DNA from: Glaciecola sp964418575
GTDB taxonomy: Bacteria; Pseudomonadota; Gammaproteobacteria; Enterobacterales; Alteromonadaceae
Assembly: GCA_964418575.1 (NCBI GenBank)
Contig: CAYQMI010000126.1
Span: 1-9,639 of the forward strand
Direction of reading: 5' to 3'
Length of the DNA stretch: 9,639 bases
Program-made: the position numbers and the translations under genes
The notes under the pieces: generated by a model
The model's database searches: none
Seen by the model: the letters and a program-made list of their open reading frames with translations, nothing else
What the model was told of the DNA's origin: nothing
In this document: positions 6,071 to 9,639 of the stretch, one piece after another
Layout of the letters: each line of letters starts with the position of its first letter
Position numbering within the stretch: position 1 is the stretch's first letter

Positions 6071-7090
6071 ATGCTTGTAAAGCAACTGCCAGTATTTTAT
6101 TTCGGTCACTTATTCAACGTACTCAACGACCATGCTGTGCCGCTAGAAAAGTGGCTTGCAATGCATAATCTAGATAAACAAAAGCTTATGCAGCCTGGCG
6201 CGAATATTAGCACTGAACAATTTGATGCCTTGATCAGCGGCGCCTTAAATAAAACCGAACTTGCGCATTTGGGCTTGCTAGTGGGGCAACGTTTACAAAT
6301 AGCCCATCACGGTGCCTTTGGTTTGGGTATTTTAAACTGCCGAAGCATTCGTCATATTATCCAATTCGTGCAGGAGTATTTGGTCACGCGCATCCCCTTT
6401 ATCGAAATTTCTGCCTTTGAAGAGCAAGATGAGATAGTTATTTTAGCCAATGATGCCCACTGGCAAGGGCCGATGCATCGCTTTGTAGTAGAAGTGGTAA
6501 GCCTAGCCATGTTGAATCTATTTATGGCCCTCAAACAGCGCCATCCCGATATTCACATCAATCGTTTATTCTTCGACTTCGATAGGCCGCAATATCACCA
6601 AAAATATCAGATGTTTGCCCCTGCAAATGTGCAGTTTAATCATGGCTTTTGTGGACTTGCCTTTGATTTGAAGTGGGCCGATTTTGTGCTTAACGATGTT
6701 GACCCGATGAGCTTTGAACAAGCCAAACAAATCTGCGAGCTCGAAAAACAAAAGCTCAGCGAGCAAATGAGTATTGCTGGGCGCGTGCGCCAATGCATTA
6801 TTGCCAACCAAAATGAGTTCCCAACCTTGCAAGGCATTGCGGACAAACTTCACATAAGCCCGCGCACGTTGCACCGTGAGTTGGCCAGAGAAGGCAGTAG
6901 CTTTAAAGCGGTGTTGGAGGAGTTTCAGGCAAAAAAAGCCAGAGAATACTTGCTTGCATATCGCTACCCTGTGAGCAAAACAGCGCTTTTGTTGGGATAT
7001 TCTGATACTGCGAATTTCAGGCGAGCGTTTAAGCGTTGGTTTGGCTGCGCGCCCTCCGAATACCTCGAACGAGAGGATGGCGCGTTATGA
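6071..7090 (+). CDS. AraC/XylS-type transcriptional regulator with Arabinose_bd-like sensor domain
   Basis: The protein has 339 residues from the ATG at 6071. The N-terminal two thirds match the 'Arabinose_bd' (OruR-like) sensor group, including LAHLGLLVGQRLQIAHHGAFG (from about 64) and a SIRHIIQFVQEYLVTRIPF block. The C-terminal AraC DNA-binding domain has two helix-turn-helix units: LQGIADKLHISPRTLHREL (253-271) and a second from VSKTALLLGYSDTANFRRAF (301-320) to WFG. Family members are ligand-responsive activators of catabolic or lipid-linked genes; the ligand is unknown. The open frame extends 44 codons upstream from a TTG, but AGGG at 6 nt before 6071, the usual family length and the lack of domain similarity upstream favour this start. 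It overlaps the hydrolase gene by 4 bp and is divergent from the hydroxylase, the likely target together with its own operon. Confidence 0.88.
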   Translation: MLVKQLPVFYFGHLFNVLNDHAVPLEKWLAMHNLDKQKLMQPGANISTEQFDALISGALNKTELAHLGLLVGQRLQIAHHGAFGLGILNCRSIRHIIQFVQEYLVTRIPFIEISAFEEQDEIVILANDAHWQGPMHRFVVEVVSLAMLNLFMALKQRHPDIHINRLFFDFDRPQYHQKYQMFAPANVQFNHGFCGLAFDLKWADFVLNDVDPMSFEQAKQICELEKQKLSEQMSIAGRVRQCIIANQNEFPTLQGIADKLHISPRTLHRELAREGSSFKAVLEEFQAKKAREYLLAYRYPVSKTALLLGYSDTANFRRAFKRWFGCAPSEYLEREDGAL

Positions 7091-7908
7091 GTGAAATTGG
7101 CAAGGCCAACAGAATAAAAGCGCACTTTGCGCATGCCAATGGCTTTCCGTCGGGCAGCTATAAGCTTTTATTTGAGTACATGGCAGGGCAGCTCGACATT
7201 TTTGCCCTCGACAAGTTTGCCCACAATCCGCGCTTTCCCTTAAACGACAATTGGCTCAATCAGGTGGATGAGCTGATTGAACATGTTGAGCAAAATGCAA
7301 ATGAGAAAGTGCTGGCGCTCGGGCATTCGTTTGGCGCAGTGATTTCGTATATTGCCTGCTGTAAACGTCCGGAGCTGTTCAGTGGCTTAATTATGTTAGA
7401 CCCACCGCTCGCTACCGGACTATCTCGGCATATTTTCCGTTTTGCAAAAACCAATCGATTGATTAATAAAGTTACACCTGCGTATAAAACTCAAATCAGA
7501 AAGCAGCGTTGGCATAAAGACGAAGATCTAGTGGAGTATTTTAGTGCGCGCGCGTTGTTTAAAGATATGGATAAGCGTTGCATAAAAGATTATGTGCACA
7601 GCGTAACGGCGCTAAAAGGTGAGCATCGACATTTGATGTTTGATCGCGATATCGAGGCGCAGATTTTTAGGACCTTGCCTCACAATTTACCCGACTACTA
7701 CGGCAAACTAAAATGCCCTGCAAAACTCATTACCGCCCGCTATACCACCGTATGTGTGCCTCGGCTGCGACAACCATTTTTAAAGTACAACCAGAGCGTT
7801 GAGCATGATGAAATAGCGGTAGGAGGGCACATGTTTCCGCTAGAGCACCCTAACTTGGTAGCTAATAAGATTATTGCAACTTTAAAAGCTTGGAATGTAA
7901 AAAACTAA
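7087..7908 (+). CDS. Alpha/beta hydrolase
   Basis: The 273-residue soluble protein has the alpha/beta-hydrolase layout. An oxyanion-type HANGFPSGSY lies at 16-25, the nucleophile elbow GHSFG at 79-83 (Ser81), MLDPPL with Asp105 after the next strand, and a late GGHMFPLEHP (246-255) with His248 as the likely catalytic histidine. The acid usually found after strand 7 is not evident in the segment ARYTTVCVPRL, so Asp105 may serve instead. Substrates may be esters, lactones or thioesters; none can be assigned. The start at 7087 is chosen because it overlaps the regulator's stop as ATGA and has GAGG at 7073-7076 upstream; the frame is open 17 codons further back inside the regulator gene. Coupling to the regulator points to a role in the same substrate response as the divergent hydroxylase. 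Confidence 0.85.
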   Translation: MSEIGKANRIKAHFAHANGFPSGSYKLLFEYMAGQLDIFALDKFAHNPRFPLNDNWLNQVDELIEHVEQNANEKVLALGHSFGAVISYIACCKRPELFSGLIMLDPPLATGLSRHIFRFAKTNRLINKVTPAYKTQIRKQRWHKDEDLVEYFSARALFKDMDKRCIKDYVHSVTALKGEHRHLMFDRDIEAQIFRTLPHNLPDYYGKLKCPAKLITARYTTVCVPRLRQPFLKYNQSVEHDEIAVGGHMFPLEHPNLVANKIIATLKAWNVKN

Positions 7909-7919
7909 AAGTACAGCGT

Positions 7920-7948
7920 AAAAAGTTGCGCTCAGAAAATTAGAGCGC
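7920..7948 (-). terminator. Intrinsic terminator overlapping the glgC stop
   Basis: GCGCTC (7928-7933) and GAGCGC (7943-7948) form a 6-bp GC-rich stem with a 9-nt loop that holds the glgC stop codon (7940-7942). On the minus strand the stem is followed by AAC and then TTTTT (7920-7924), the pattern of a Rho-independent terminator. In the plus direction, for the hydrolase gene, no T run follows. Confidence 0.5.
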
Positions 7949-9193
7949 TTGTAACATCTCACGCGTGACTAAAACTACGCCACCCTCTGAAACTCTAAAA
8001 CCTCGAGCTCTGTCTTCGTCGTGGTTAATGCCAATTTGCGTATTATCGGGAATATGGCAGCCGCGGTCTAAAATGGCCTTTCTAATATGGCAATTTTGCC
8101 CAACTTCCACGCCCGGTAGAGCAACGGTTTCTTCCATGATGCTGTAGGATTTTACGCGCACATTCGAAAAGCAAATGGTGCGCCTGAGCGTTGCGCCTGA
8201 AATAATACAGCCGCCAGATACCACAGAATTTAGTGCTTCGCCGCGGCGGTCCTCTTGTTCCCATACAAATTTAGCCGGAGGAAGTTGCTCTTGGTAGGTC
8301 CAAATGGGCCAGTTTTTATCATATAGGTTTAATTCTGGAATAGGGGCAACCAGTTCCATATTGGCGTCCCAATAGCTATCTAAAGTGCCGACATCACGCC
8401 AATACGCGTCGTTTTTTGCACTCTTTCTAAAGTCAAAGGCAAATACTTTGTAATTGTCGATAATGCTCGGGATGATGTCTTTACCAAAGTCATGGTCTGA
8501 ATCTGGGTTTGCACCATCTTTTTCTAGTTGCTCGAATAAAAACTCAGTGTCAAAAACATAATTTCCCATAGACGCAAGGCAGTGCGAAGGCTCATTGGCA
8601 AGGGGAGTAGGCTCAGAGGGCTTTTCAATAAAGTCGCAAACTTTATTTTGCTCATCTACGGTAATCACGCCAAATGCATTTCTGGCTTGTTCGATTGGCA
8701 CCGATATACAGCTCACAGTCATTTGTGCGCCAGACTCTACGTGTTGAGCTAGCATTGGGCCATAATCCATTTGGTAAATGTGATCGCCCGACAAAATCAT
8801 GACGTATTTGGGTAATTCATCACGAATAATATCAATATTTTGATACACCGCATCTGCTGTACCCTGATACCAATCTTCAGAGAAACGCTGAGAGGCAGGC
8901 AATACTTCGATAGACTCGCCCAGCTCTTTCTTAAAATGTCCCCATCCGCGCACTAAATGCCTGATAAGCGAGTGCGATTTATACTGTGTAAGCACACCCA
9001 CGTTACGTATGCCTGAATTCACGCAGTTAGACAAAGGAAAGTCAATAATTCGAAATTTGCCACCAAAATATAGCGCAGGCTTCGCTCGCCAATTGGTCAG
9101 TTCATATAAGCGTGAGCCTCGGCCTCCGGCTAGCACTAATGCATAGGTGTCGCGGGTGAGATTACTAATATATCGATTATTTATACGAGACAT
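7940..9193 (-). CDS. glgC: Glucose-1-phosphate adenylyltransferase (ADP-glucose pyrophosphorylase)
   Basis: GlgC makes ADP-glucose from ATP and glucose-1-phosphate, the committed and allosterically controlled step of bacterial glycogen synthesis, in the cytoplasm. The 417-residue length is close to E. coli GlgC (431). Visible motifs are the nucleotide-binding LAGGRGSRL (21-29), RAKPALYFGGKFRIIDFPLS (36-55) with Lys39 at the fructose-1,6-bisphosphate-site position, WYQGTADAV (108-116), SGDHIYQMDY (135-144) and FIEKP (188-192) for glucose-1-phosphate. A C-terminal left-handed beta-helix follows, with hexapeptide-like turns (SGATL, PGVEVGQNCHI, GCHIPDNTQIG). The ATG at 9193 has AAAGG 7 nt upstream. 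No other glycogen gene (glgA, glgB, glgX, glgP) is adjacent on either side, so it appears to be transcribed alone. Confidence 0.97.
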   Translation of the reverse strand: MSRINNRYISNLTRDTYALVLAGGRGSRLYELTNWRAKPALYFGGKFRIIDFPLSNCVNSGIRNVGVLTQYKSHSLIRHLVRGWGHFKKELGESIEVLPASQRFSEDWYQGTADAVYQNIDIIRDELPKYVMILSGDHIYQMDYGPMLAQHVESGAQMTVSCISVPIEQARNAFGVITVDEQNKVCDFIEKPSEPTPLANEPSHCLASMGNYVFDTEFLFEQLEKDGANPDSDHDFGKDIIPSIIDNYKVFAFDFRKSAKNDAYWRDVGTLDSYWDANMELVAPIPELNLYDKNWPIWTYQEQLPPAKFVWEQEDRRGEALNSVVSGGCIISGATLRRTICFSNVRVKSYSIMEETVALPGVEVGQNCHIRKAILDRGCHIPDNTQIGINHDEDRARGFRVSEGGVVLVTREMLQAL

Positions 9194-9484
9194 ATTTTAT
9201 CCTTTGCCTTGAGCAGTAAACCATGAGCAACAGGTGCACTAACCATCTACCAATGCACTGTATAAAAACAAGATTTACTTGCAATGATTACATCAATCAC
9301 TCGGTTAGATTAACTCTAAATAAACAAAAAAGTAACACGCAAATCGACTTTTTAAGCGATGGGTGCTTTCTACCGCGGTCTAACGAATGCAAAAAAGGAT
9401 AATTCCATCCCATGAATCTTATTTATCTACTGAACCTTAGTTAGGCATCGGTTTAATTGTAGTACGATTAAGACCTATTCTAAC
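9194..9484. other. Intergenic region upstream of glgC
   Basis: These 291 bp separate glgC from the membrane-protein gene at the right edge. Apart from the weak promoter above I see no coding frame. There is one imperfect hairpin (9450-9475, GGTTTAAT with ATTAAGACC, one bulge) without a following T run. The stretch is AT-rich, and its length leaves room for regulated glgC expression. Confidence 0.5.
9257..9284 (-). promoter_or_regulatory. Possible glgC promoter
   Basis: On the minus strand TTGCAA (9279-9284) precedes TACAGT (9257-9262) with a 16-nt spacer, about 65 bp before the start codon. Each hexamer matches four of six consensus bases, so this is a weak call. Confidence 0.25.
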
Positions 9485-9639
9485 TTACTGCACCGCTGTG
9501 TTTAGAGTACGCCTGCGAACTTGCAGCCATTGACGCTTTAAGAAGGTATAGGTGCTAAATGCCAATATTATCGAAGTGATTAAAGAAATAAGGGTAATAA
9601 AATATACATACAACGTTGGCAAATTTAATCCATCGTGTA
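9485..9639 (-). CDS. C-terminal end of a membrane protein, possibly CorA-like
   Basis: The last 50 codons and stop of a minus-strand gene enter from the right edge. The segment reads DGLNLPTL, then a hydrophobic span of about 25 residues (roughly 8-31), then a positively charged tail (LKRQWLQVRRR) that should face the cytoplasm. A short polar loop, a final membrane helix and an aromatic-basic end resemble the second helix of CorA-type metal transporters, where a GMN motif precedes that helix. Here the motif would read GLN and the tail is longer, so this is only a suggestion. Any membrane protein ending in one helix fits equally well. Confidence 0.6.
   Translation of the reverse strand, partial: HDGLNLPTLYVYFITLISLITSIILAFSTYTFLKRQWLQVRRRTLNTAVQ

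Noticed and set aside
9450..9475. Hairpin as a terminator for the right-edge membrane gene
   Set aside because: The stem is AT-rich with a bulge and no T run follows on the minus strand.

Overview
The window looks like chromosomal DNA of a marine-type gammaproteobacterium. GC content is moderate (mid-40s by eye), Shine-Dalgarno sites are normal, and the protein families are common in Cellvibrionales/Alteromonadales-like or hydrocarbon-using marine bacteria. That placement is inference; no rRNA or other marker is present. I see no mobile element, CRISPR array, tRNA or phage gene. Genes are dense and fall into short, mostly divergent or convergent units.

Layout. (1) At 1-1731, on the minus strand, a glycosyltransferase is followed by the start of a phospholipase-D-family lipoprotein that runs off the left edge. 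(2) At 1835-3792, on the plus strand, a ketopantoate-reductase-family dehydrogenase overlaps by 4 bp an HDOD signalling protein. (3) At 3823-4626, on the minus strand, lies a double-hotdog acyl-CoA thioesterase with its own candidate promoter and terminator. (4) At 4764-7908 is a divergent module. A di-iron integral-membrane hydroxylase of the AlkB/XylM family lies on the minus strand. Back to back with it, on the plus strand, are an AraC-type regulator and an alpha/beta hydrolase coupled by an ATGA overlap. The 149-bp gap between the two arms carries an inverted repeat that is a candidate operator. (5) At 7940-9193, on the minus strand, is glgC, the committed step of glycogen synthesis, as a single-gene unit with a terminator around its stop. 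(6) At the right edge is the 3' end of a minus-strand membrane protein.

How the parts may work together. The most coherent system is the divergent module: a regulator and a soluble hydrolase transcribed away from a membrane hydroxylase, with an acyl-CoA thioesterase next door. This suggests inducible use or modification of a hydrophobic substrate such as an alkane, alkyl-aromatic, ester or fatty compound. The hydroxylase has all four AlkB-type histidine motifs. Its C-terminal half also shares features I associate with xylene monooxygenase XylM, and two of its histidine boxes carry an extra histidine. It may belong to a distinct branch whose substrate cannot be read from sequence. Rubredoxin or ferredoxin partners are not in the window.

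Four starts were reset from the longest open frame on the basis of ribosome-binding sites or gene overlaps: the reductase (TTG at 1835), the hydroxylase (5921), the AraC regulator (6071) and the hydrolase (7087).
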